Shown here: positions 25,606 to 33,884 of the stretch, in pieces
Numbering within the stretch: the stretch's first letter is position 1
Layout of the letters: every line of letters begins with the position of its first letter
From: Gammaproteobacteria bacterium
Lineage (GTDB): Bacteria > Pseudomonadota > Gammaproteobacteria > Legionellales > Legionellaceae
Assembly: GCA_030147635.1 (NCBI GenBank)
Contig: JASBUZ010000016.1
Coordinates: forward strand, 1-33,884
Reading direction: 5' to 3'
Length of the DNA: 33,884 nucleotides
Program-made: the position numbers and the translations under genes
Notes under the pieces: model-generated
Database searches by the model: none
Seen by the model: the letters and a program-made list of their open reading frames with translations, nothing else
What the model was told of the DNA's origin: nothing

Positions 25606-27444
25606 GTGATTATTTTAGGAATTTCAGCTTTTTATCATGATGCGGCCGCGTGTCTGATAAAAGATGGCGAGATTATTGCAGCAGCACAAGAAGAGCGATT
25701 TACTCGTCGAAAGCATGACTCGAGTTTTCCAAGTCACGCCATTCAATACTGTTTACGTGAAGCATGCCTTAAGCCCTCAGAAATTGATTGGGTTGTCTTT
25801 TATGACAAGCCATTCTTAAAGTTTGAGCGCCTTTTAGAAACCTATCTGGCTTTCGCGCCTAGAGGGTTTCGGTCATTTGTGACAGCATTGCCAGAATGGA
25901 TAAAGCACAAGCTCTTTCAAAAAAAATTACTAATCGAACGACTACGGTCTGAGTGTGGTGATACTATCGATTGGCGAGCGCGATTGCTATTCTCAGAGCA
26001 TCACTTAAGCCATGCTGCGAGTGCTTTTTATCCGTCTCCTTTTGAAAAGGCGGCTGTGCTTACCATGGATGGTGTAGGAGAGTGGTGTACGACATCCCTT
26101 GCCATTGGAAGTGGGCACATGCTAGAGGTGCAAAAAGAAATTCACTTTCCTCACTCACTGGGGTTGCTATATTCAGCATTTACCTATTATACAGGCTTTA
26201 AGGTCAACTCTGGAGAATATAAGGTGATGGGCCTTGCACCTTATGGTGAGCCTAAATATGTTGATTTAATCAAAAAACATCTGATTGATATTAAAGAGGA
26301 TGGGTCGTTTCGTCTTGATATGCGGTATTTTAAATATTGTACAGCCTTGACCATGACGAGTGAGCGTTTTCATAAATTATTTGGTGGTCCCCCCCGATTG
26401 CCCGAATCAGCACTGACTCAAAAAGAAATGGACTTGGCTGCCTCACTTCAAGTTGTGACCGATGAAGTGGTGGTGAAGCTCGCTAAAGGAATTGCTCGCA
26501 CCACAGGACTTAAAAATTTATGTCTTGCTGGTGGTGTCGCCCTTAACTGTGTTTCTAATGGAGCCTTGGTTCGAGAAAAAATCTTTGAGAATGTTTGGAT
26601 TCAACCCGCAGCAGGGGATGCAGGAGGCGCTGTTGGAGCAGCGCTTGGGGCTTATCATTTGATGCTTGATAAGCCACGCCGCGTGAGTCAGCCCGATGGG
26701 GTCAAAGGAAGTTATTTGGGGCCTGCGTATAGTCAAGCTGAAGTGGAAAAAAAGCTGAGTGCTTTGGGAGCCAAATTTATGACCCTAGGTTGTGAGGATG
26801 AGCTCATTGATTTTTGTGCGAAGGCACTTGCAGATGGTAAAGCGGTTGGTTGGTATCAAGGACGCATGGAGTTTGGTCCTCGGGCCTTGGGGAATCGCTC
26901 TATTTTAGGCGATCCACGTTCGCCCTCTATGCAAAAAACGTTGAACTTAAAAGTGAAGTATCGTGAATCTTTTCGTCCGTTTGCCCCGAGCGTTTTAAAA
27001 GAGCATGCCGATAAGTGGTTTGACTTGGCAGGGGAGAGCCCCTTTATGTTATTGGTTGCTAATGTAAAATCTGAGCACTGTTTTGCAATGACAGATGCAG
27101 AGAACCGATTGTTTGGTATCGAAAAGTTAAATGTGCCTCGTTCGGTCGTGCCGGCAGTGACTCACGTAGATTACTCTGCGAGAATTCAAACGATTGATAA
27201 AGAAACCAACCCCAAATACCATGCCCTAGTGACCCGATTTATGGCGTTAACAGGATGTCCAATGTTGGTGAATACTTCGTTTAATGTGAGGGGGGAGCCC
27301 ATTGTTTGTACACCAGAAGATGCTTTTAAGTGTTTTATGGGCACAGAAATTGATGTGCTTGTGATGGAAGGATGTATTTTATTAAAGCATGAGCAGGTCA
27401 AAGCAAGTCGGGTGCGGTATGAAGAAATTTTTGAGTTGGATTAA
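25606..27444 (+). CDS. NodU/CmcH-type carbamoyltransferase
   Basis: 612 residues with both domains of this family, which moves a carbamoyl group from carbamoyl phosphate through carbamoyl-AMP to a hydroxyl of a sugar or natural product. The Kae1-like N-domain starts ILGISAFYHDAAACL and has HHLSHAASAF (132-141), TMDGVGEW, GEYKVMGLAPYG and LAGGVALNC; AGDAGGAVGAA follows. The YrdC-like C-domain has GRMEFGPRALGNRSILGDPR and ESFRPFAPSVL. All key motifs are intact. The start is GTG at 25606. The acceptor is unknown. Its end overlaps the SGNH gene by 26 bases, so the two are surely co-transcribed. Confidence 0.92.
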   Translation: MIILGISAFYHDAAACLIKDGEIIAAAQEERFTRRKHDSSFPSHAIQYCLREACLKPSEIDWVVFYDKPFLKFERLLETYLAFAPRGFRSFVTALPEWIKHKLFQKKLLIERLRSECGDTIDWRARLLFSEHHLSHAASAFYPSPFEKAAVLTMDGVGEWCTTSLAIGSGHMLEVQKEIHFPHSLGLLYSAFTYYTGFKVNSGEYKVMGLAPYGEPKYVDLIKKHLIDIKEDGSFRLDMRYFKYCTALTMTSERFHKLFGGPPRLPESALTQKEMDLAASLQVVTDEVVVKLAKGIARTTGLKNLCLAGGVALNCVSNGALVREKIFENVWIQPAAGDAGGAVGAALGAYHLMLDKPRRVSQPDGVKGSYLGPAYSQAEVEKKLSALGAKFMTLGCEDELIDFCAKALADGKAVGWYQGRMEFGPRALGNRSILGDPRSPSMQKTLNLKVKYRESFRPFAPSVLKEHADKWFDLAGESPFMLLVANVKSEHCFAMTDAENRLFGIEKLNVPRSVVPAVTHVDYSARIQTIDKETNPKYHALVTRFMALTGCPMLVNTSFNVRGEPIVCTPEDAFKCFMGTEIDVLVMEGCILLKHEQVKASRVRYEEIFELD

Positions 27445-28570
27445 GCACGCCGTTTTATTTACGGCTGTGTTTCTGGGTGCGTTGAAACTAGGTGATTTGG
27501 CACTAGGTGCTGTTTTCGATATCAATCAAGTGATGGAGCCTCGCCGATATCTCATTTTACGAGAACCTGTCCCCGGCACAAAAAAAATGGTGAAGCCAAA
27601 CGCCACAGTACAGAAGACAGCTGAAGGTGTAGATCAAAGTCCTGTTGCTTATCGAGTAGATGCTGATGGTTTTATCTTAGGTCCTGCGACATCATCGGGT
27701 CCAGTCGATATGATTTTTCTAGGGGGCTCTACAACGGAGTGTTTGTATATGCAGGAAACAGAGCGATTTCCAGCACTCGTTTCTACTTTATTAGCACGAG
27801 AAGATGGTAGTCTGGTACGCGTCTTGAATGCAGGGCGCGGAGGAAACAATATGATGCACAGCTTACTGATTACGCTTGCAAAAATTCCTCCTTATCAACC
27901 ACGGTTTGTGGTATTTATGGAAGCGATTAATGATTTGAGCCAATTGAGTCGGGCAGAGACTTACTGGGAAGGCCCTAGTTCCCGCTCGCTGATACAGTAT
28001 TTTGATAAAAAGGGCAGGAGTATCCCATATTATCATCAAGATAAAGGCATCAAAGATATATTGTTTCCGAATAGTTGGGAAATTCTAAAGCCTTATGTGG
28101 CAAAATTATTTTTGCCACGCTTACTCGATGAGTTTGCAGATTATCGAGACGAGGAGAAAACATGGGCTTCGTTTGAGAGTGTCTCAGCGCAATATTATAA
28201 AGCGCTCAAAACGGCTGTTGCTACAGTGAGACTTTGGGATAGCGAGCCTATTTTAATGACGCAGTTTAATCGCTTGCAATTGGATGATGAATTTATCATG
28301 ACTCATACGCACCCTGAAATGAGGTGTTTCGATTATAAGGAATTTGTTGAGAGGTATAAAGCATTTAACAATATCATTCGTCGTGTTGCAGAAGAAGAAA
28401 ACGTTCGCTTGATAGACCTAGATAAGGGGGTACCACATACCTCTCAATATATGTACGATGCTGTTCATTTAAACCAAGAGGGCTCAAGGTTCGTAGCGCA
28501 TCTTATTGCCGAGTATTTTGCGAGCCAAGTGCCCGGTTATACTCTAGTAGATTCTTTGTCTTCCAGTTGA
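27419..28570 (+). CDS. Membrane-anchored SGNH/GDSL hydrolase
   Basis: 383 residues. An N-terminal membrane helix or uncleaved signal (about 8-30) precedes an SGNH domain with all four blocks: FLGGSTTE (Ser104), NAGRGGNN (Gly block), MEAIND (Asn171) and DAVHLN (Asp347, His350). Such proteins act as esterases or O-acyl transferases, and SGNH genes commonly accompany carbamoyltransferase-DUF5989-SxtJ sets. The ATG at 27419 starts directly at the membrane segment; a longer frame begins at 27389 further inside the carbamoyltransferase gene. The substrate is unknown. Confidence 0.85.
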   Translation: MKKFLSWIKHAVLFTAVFLGALKLGDLALGAVFDINQVMEPRRYLILREPVPGTKKMVKPNATVQKTAEGVDQSPVAYRVDADGFILGPATSSGPVDMIFLGGSTTECLYMQETERFPALVSTLLAREDGSLVRVLNAGRGGNNMMHSLLITLAKIPPYQPRFVVFMEAINDLSQLSRAETYWEGPSSRSLIQYFDKKGRSIPYYHQDKGIKDILFPNSWEILKPYVAKLFLPRLLDEFADYRDEEKTWASFESVSAQYYKALKTAVATVRLWDSEPILMTQFNRLQLDDEFIMTHTHPEMRCFDYKEFVERYKAFNNIIRRVAEEENVRLIDLDKGVPHTSQYMYDAVHLNQEGSRFVAHLIAEYFASQVPGYTLVDSLSSS

Positions 28571-28633
28571 GTTTTTTTTGTGATAAATTCAATTCTTCTT
28601 GAAGTTTATCTTGCATGTCAAAAAGGGATTTTT

Positions 28634-29359
28634 ATGAGCAAAATCAAACTGACCACTTTGCTTGTGGCCGGATTAATCACCACTCATGCGTATGCGGGTG
28701 ATATGGGGCACATGACTGTTAATACCTCATCTAAGAGTATCTTTTTCGCAGGTTTTGAAGGAGATTACACTTGGGCTGATAGCAGCATTGGTACCGACTT
28801 AAATAACACAATACCAAGAGTAGATGAGCGAGGTTGGGGTGGTCGAGTTTCTGTTGGTGTGTACAACAATTACTTTGAAGCTTTTGGGATTAGTGGTGAG
28901 GCAGGCTGGGGTTATTATGGTAAAAGGTTGTTTCAAGATAGTGCCCTCAATAGTGCTGGCTCTTATACCTTATACGGATTTGATTTACTATTTGGCTTGT
29001 GGAAAACATACAGCAACTTAGACTTTTTTATTAAAGCTGGCGCTATGTTAGAGACTCGACGCACAACTCATACGGTTAATTTTTCTCGTTTGTTACCAGG
29101 TGGATTTGCTTCAGGAACTTCTGTTGAGTCCAGTCCTATGTCGACTGTTGTGCCCGAAGTGAAAGTGGGTGGAATCTACAATATTACAGAGCAACTAGGT
29201 GCTTCTGTCTCCTACATGTATTTGGCGGGTTGGAATACCCGAGGGAGCGTTCAGCAATCCTTTTCGCGTACGGGTGGGTTTGTCCGTAATGCAAGTCTTG
29301 CTGGAGGACCTCCGTCGTTTTCTTCAATTATGTTTGGTCTCCAATATAACTTTGCGTAA
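28634..29359 (+). CDS. Outer-membrane beta-barrel protein, tandem copy 1
   Basis: 241 residues. The signal peptide ends HAYA (residue 21), followed by GDMG. The mature part has repeated beta-hairpin blocks: FEGDYTWADS, SGEAGWGYYGK, SYTLYGFDLLFGLWKTYS, FFIKAGAMLETRR, VPEVKVGGIYNITEQLG, and it ends LQYNFA. It resembles small outer-membrane barrels of the OmpA-like/OmpX-like size class, without a periplasmic domain. AAGGGA precedes the ATG. The next gene is a clear paralogue. Its role beside a peptide biosynthesis pathway is unknown. Confidence 0.78.
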   Translation: MSKIKLTTLLVAGLITTHAYAGDMGHMTVNTSSKSIFFAGFEGDYTWADSSIGTDLNNTIPRVDERGWGGRVSVGVYNNYFEAFGISGEAGWGYYGKRLFQDSALNSAGSYTLYGFDLLFGLWKTYSNLDFFIKAGAMLETRRTTHTVNFSRLLPGGFASGTSVESSPMSTVVPEVKVGGIYNITEQLGASVSYMYLAGWNTRGSVQQSFSRTGGFVRNASLAGGPPSFSSIMFGLQYNFA

Positions 29360-29389
29360 GCTCTGGTTATGGTTAGAAAGGGATTTTTT

Positions 29390-30103
29390 ATGAGTAAATT
29401 AAAAGTTGCTAGTTTGCTTGCAGCAAGTTTGATGATATCTAATGTATATGCAGGCAACATGGGACAGACTATCGCGCCCCAGAACATTCTGTTTACCGGT
29501 TTTGAGGGGAGTTATACCTGGGCTGATGTTAACAATTTTTTTGTGAACAATAGAGTGGAAAGACCAAGTGAGCAAGGTGGTGGTGGCCGAATATCTGTGG
29601 GTATGTTCCACCATTACTTGAATACATGGAGTATCAGTGGGGAAGCAGGCTGGGGCTATTATGGTAAGAGTTCCTATGCTAACAGTATATTACAGACTTA
29701 TGCTTCTTATACGTTATATGGATTTGATTTACTCTTTGGCGTATTGAAAACCTACAGTCAACTCGATCTTTTTATTAAAGCAGGTGTGATGGCAGAAACT
29801 TCGCGAGTTACAAGAAGTATCAATGTAGCAGCCGCGCTGCCTGGAGGATTTGCTTCGGGAAATGATGCTAACTCTCAGACAGCCTCAAATATTGTGCCAG
29901 AGGTTAAAGCAGGCGGTATATATAACTTTACGGAGCAACTTGCTGTTTCCGTGGCATTTATGTATTTGGCTGGCTGGGAAACACAAGGTAGGTTCGAGCA
30001 ATCTTTTTCAAGTACCACTGGGTTTGTCCGTAATTCAAGGGTGAGTGCTGGGCCCCCAAGCTTTGGTTCCATTATGGCAGGTTTGCAATATAGTTTTGCC
30101 TGA
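29390..30103 (+). CDS. Outer-membrane beta-barrel protein, tandem copy 2
   Basis: 237 residues and paralogous to the gene before it: the same signal-peptide length (cleavage after NVYA, residue 21), GNMG, then FEGSYTWADV, SGEAGWGYYGKS, SYTLYGFDLLFGVLKTYS, FIKAGVMAETSR, LPGGFASG and LQYSFA at the end. Differences are mostly in the presumed loops (for example around residues 40-60 and 150-170), as expected of exposed segments under diversification. AAGGGA lies upstream of the ATG. A candidate terminator follows. Confidence 0.8.
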   Translation: MSKLKVASLLAASLMISNVYAGNMGQTIAPQNILFTGFEGSYTWADVNNFFVNNRVERPSEQGGGGRISVGMFHHYLNTWSISGEAGWGYYGKSSYANSILQTYASYTLYGFDLLFGVLKTYSQLDLFIKAGVMAETSRVTRSINVAAALPGGFASGNDANSQTASNIVPEVKAGGIYNFTEQLAVSVAFMYLAGWETQGRFEQSFSSTTGFVRNSRVSAGPPSFGSIMAGLQYSFA

Positions 30104-30110
30104 TTTTTTG

Positions 30111-30135
30111 CAGTGCGATAAGGCGGCTGTTTTTT
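30111..30135 (+). terminator. Weak intrinsic terminator or attenuator
   Basis: CAGTGC (30111-30116) pairs with GCGGCTG (30123-30129) as a 6-bp stem with one G-T and one bulged base around GATAAG, followed by six T (30130-30135). It ends the outer-membrane pair and may only partly stop transcription into the sulfotransferase gene. Confidence 0.35.
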
Positions 30136-30147
30136 CTGGGGACTACC

Positions 30148-31461
30148 TTGAAAATAAGTGAGCAAATAAACAATGTAATTTTGCACATTGGATTGCCCAA
30201 AACTTCTACGACCAGCATTCAAGAGACTTTGTTCAAAAATAAGTTTCCGCCTCAGCATACGTCTAAATATTATTATCCAAAATCTTGGTTTATGTGTCAT
30301 GGTTGGGTTTTGAAGCGGATAGCGACAGACTTTAGTCGCCCGAGTAAAAATATCCTTCAATTAAACCCTGTAGTGAATACACTTAGTCCTGCTCGTATGA
30401 AAAAGTCGAAAGCACGAAATAGACGAGCACTATTTAACGAGCTTTATCAGCGTCAGATTGAAACGCTTTTGTTTTCAGCCGAGCAATTATATGTGTGTTC
30501 TGAAGAAACGCTTTTGAGTGTCAAAGAGCTTATGTATGAAATCTGTAGGACTGACACAGCGAAGATAAAAATTGTGGCTTATGTAAGAAACCCAATGACG
30601 CTTTTAACGAGTGCTTTTCAGGAAGTAGTCAGAAATGTGCTGTATTATACGGCACGTGATTTTGAGACATTTAGCCATCTGTTTACGTGTCAAAATATGC
30701 AGCTACAGAAATTCATACAAGTTTTTGGAAAGGAGAATGTACGGGTATTTCAATTTGAAGAAGCGGTAAAGCATCCCCAGGGTTCAGTTGGATTTTTTTA
30801 TGATGCAGTTTTAAATGTTAAACCGCATGAAATGAGTCAATTAAAAATCAAAAAATCCAACGAGGGCATGTCGCAGATAGCAGCAGACATTTGTTTGTTT
30901 ATCAACGATAAAGTACCCATGTTTAATCAAGACAGAACAGCGTTTTCGGGCCACAGGAGAGAGGGCGATCTTTTATTGTTAACAGGTGCTTTGACCGGCG
31001 AAAAGTTTAAGCTCGCGAAAGAGCTTAGGCTGAGTTATTTGGATAAAATTAAAGCACAAATACAGTACTTGAAAGAAACGTTTGGCATTGAGTATTCCAT
31101 TGAACAAATGAAGCAGGATATTGAAATGGATACAGAGCCGAATCATGTGCCAACAGAAAAGAATATGCAGGAACTCAGTCGTATTTTTTATAAGCTTGAC
31201 CCGGTGATTCAAGACGGTGTGATTGACTATGTGCGAAGTATGAGTGAGTTATATGTAGAGCAGGCATATTTAACACATCACTTAAATCAGCTTAAGAAGA
31301 AAAAAAATCATATTTGGAATAAGCGGCCATACCTGCTTAGAAAAACATTTGAAAAAATTCAGTCAGAATGGTTTTTTATTCCTGCTCGCATGATCTGGTG
31401 GCGATATCGTATTAGAAGAGTCATGCTTGAGATGCTTGGTATATTGAAAGCGGTTGGATGA
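30148..31461 (+). CDS. Sulfotransferase-like protein
   Basis: 437 residues. The PAPS 5'-phosphosulfate loop appears as HIGLPKTSTTSIQ (residues 13-25) and the 3'-phosphate site as YVRNPMTLLTSAFQE (Arg147, Ser155); FQFEEAVKHPQ further on also fits. It would transfer sulfate from PAPS to a hydroxyl or amine. The start is a TTG at 30148 with GGGGAC upstream, which suits the position of the P-loop; there is no earlier ATG. The C-terminal third is basic and rich in aromatic residues and is not typical. It lies directly before the oxygenase and NRPS genes. Confidence 0.72.
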   Translation: MKISEQINNVILHIGLPKTSTTSIQETLFKNKFPPQHTSKYYYPKSWFMCHGWVLKRIATDFSRPSKNILQLNPVVNTLSPARMKKSKARNRRALFNELYQRQIETLLFSAEQLYVCSEETLLSVKELMYEICRTDTAKIKIVAYVRNPMTLLTSAFQEVVRNVLYYTARDFETFSHLFTCQNMQLQKFIQVFGKENVRVFQFEEAVKHPQGSVGFFYDAVLNVKPHEMSQLKIKKSNEGMSQIAADICLFINDKVPMFNQDRTAFSGHRREGDLLLLTGALTGEKFKLAKELRLSYLDKIKAQIQYLKETFGIEYSIEQMKQDIEMDTEPNHVPTEKNMQELSRIFYKLDPVIQDGVIDYVRSMSELYVEQAYLTHHLNQLKKKKNHIWNKRPYLLRKTFEKIQSEWFFIPARMIWWRYRIRRVMLEMLGILKAVG

Positions 31462-31468
31462 GGGATGT

Positions 31469-32374
31469 ATGTCTCACAATCAAGGACATTTCAGTGTTGA
31501 TGCCCTGTGTTACAACACAAAATTTGAGAGTCAATTATTAAATGGGCTTGATGACTATATCTATAAGTATCACGAACCAATCACAACAATTTATCAGATT
31601 ACACCAGAGCAATTTTTTACAGATTTTTTCTTGCCTGAAAAGCCTGTGTTGATGAAAGGAGCATGTAAAGTCTGGCCTATTTATAAAAATTTTAGCCTTG
31701 AATACTTAAAGTCGAAGACAAAAAATAAAACCGTCTCTTTAGATGTTTATACGCGTGAAAGTACGATTGCCCCCTTACATTTTTTTTTAGATCAATTAGA
31801 AAATAAAACAAGTAAGCGGTATCTTCAGGAGTTGAATCTACCTCATGTTGATGCGGGCTTAGTGGAAGACATTGACGATCTTATTTTTTGTGCAAAGCCC
31901 AATCAATTTTTTGAGCTGATGGGGTTTCATTTTCGAAGTTTATGGATTGGATTGAACCGTGTAAAAACCATATTGCATCGAGACTATGGAAGTACCAGTA
32001 CATTAAATGCTCACCTGAGGGGAAGTAAACAGTGGCTGTTCATTTCTCCTGAAGCTAAATATTCAGAAAAAGATTTAACTGCCTCTGGTTGCCAGGAATT
32101 TCTTTCTGATAACTTCTCTCATGTTCAGCATGCTTTGGCTGAAGCAGGTGATATCCTTTTTATTCCAACGCATTATTATCACAGAGTATTAGGTTCTTCA
32201 GGCCTGAACGTGAATGTAACCAACCAATTGCTGCACCAAAAGCATTTGTATCAGTTTGTGAGAGAGTCAATGACGACCATGCTTACTCTGCTGTTTGAGT
32301 CAGAAAACCTTTCTCCCAATGAACGAGATTTCATAAAGTCTAGACTGCAAGTCGCTAGAAAACACATGCTGTGA
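31469..32374 (+). CDS. Cupin-8/JmjC-like Fe(II)/2-oxoglutarate oxygenase
   Basis: 301 residues. The double-stranded beta-helix pattern of JmjC-like proteins is clear: KPVLMKGACKVWP near the N-terminus, LHRDYGSTSTLNAHLRGSKQWLFISP (His170 and Asp172 of the HxD motif), and GDILFIPTHYYHRVLGSS with the distal His238. All three iron ligands are present, so it should be active, most likely as a hydroxylase of an amino acid, peptide or carrier-bound residue. ATG at 31469 is preferred, with AGGG 4 bases upstream; a TTG at 31454 would overlap the previous gene. It ends 10 bases before the NRPS. Confidence 0.8.
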   Translation: MSHNQGHFSVDALCYNTKFESQLLNGLDDYIYKYHEPITTIYQITPEQFFTDFFLPEKPVLMKGACKVWPIYKNFSLEYLKSKTKNKTVSLDVYTRESTIAPLHFFLDQLENKTSKRYLQELNLPHVDAGLVEDIDDLIFCAKPNQFFELMGFHFRSLWIGLNRVKTILHRDYGSTSTLNAHLRGSKQWLFISPEAKYSEKDLTASGCQEFLSDNFSHVQHALAEAGDILFIPTHYYHRVLGSSGLNVNVTNQLLHQKHLYQFVRESMTTMLTLLFESENLSPNERDFIKSRLQVARKHML

Positions 32375-32381
32375 GAGATAA

Positions 32382-33884
<1,503 letters not shown>

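Noticed and set aside
29875-30360. Minus-strand frame of 161 codons over the barrel/sulfotransferase junction
   Set aside because: It crosses two genes on the other strand with signal peptide and P-loop motifs and has no plausible ribosome binding site.

Overview
The window reads as chromosomal DNA of a Gram-negative gammaproteobacterium, most likely from the Legionella/Coxiella branch. The reasons are the kdsD-kdsC-lptCAB block facing mlaFEDCB-ibaG-murA, a gammaproteobacterial DksA and rpsU-yqeY-dnaG, a RecD2-type helicase, and three outer-membrane proteins whose predicted mature N-terminus is G-x-M-G, as in the Legionella major outer-membrane protein (that comparison is from memory). The placement is an inference; no rRNA or other taxonomic marker is present.

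Layout. (1) 1-191: edge of a possible mobile element (start of a minus-strand gene, a 41-bp hairpin and a 15-bp tandem repeat) touching the stop codon of djlA. (2) 188-5869: housekeeping genes: djlA, a SnoaL-like protein, waaA, dksA, and the macromolecular-synthesis operon rpsU-yqeY-dnaG without rpoD behind it. (3) 6049-9971: accessory genes: a small membrane protein of unknown function, a VOC/4-hydroxyphenylpyruvate-dioxygenase-like enzyme, an outer-membrane barrel and an exported GH18-like protein. (4) 9968-12318 (minus): glsA-sdaA, two ammonia-releasing amino-acid-degrading enzymes. (5) 12383-15714 (minus): kdsD-kdsC-lptC-lptA-lptB, which make Kdo and export LPS. (6) 15747-16253: an unknown protein with an acidic tail. 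(7) 16338-23932 (plus): a leader with two candidate promoters, then mlaFEDCB-ibaG-murA, a Nif3-family gene and recD2. (8) 23946-33884 (plus, continues past the edge): a specialised-metabolism region: PLP aminotransferase, short SxtJ-like protein, DUF5989 protein, NodU/CmcH-type carbamoyltransferase, SGNH hydrolase, two tandem outer-membrane proteins, sulfotransferase-like protein, cupin/JmjC-like oxygenase, and the first 500 codons of a non-ribosomal peptide synthetase (condensation domain, then the start of an adenylation domain).

How the genes work together. WaaA, KdsD and KdsC make and attach Kdo, LptABC export finished LPS, and MlaBCDEF returns stray phospholipid from the outer membrane, so much of the window concerns the cell envelope. 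Region 8 looks like a biosynthetic gene cluster for an unknown peptide that could be carbamoylated, sulfated and hydroxylated. It is the most interesting part, and only its upstream part is visible. No tRNA, rRNA or CRISPR array was seen, and no gene-free stretch exceeds 300 bases.
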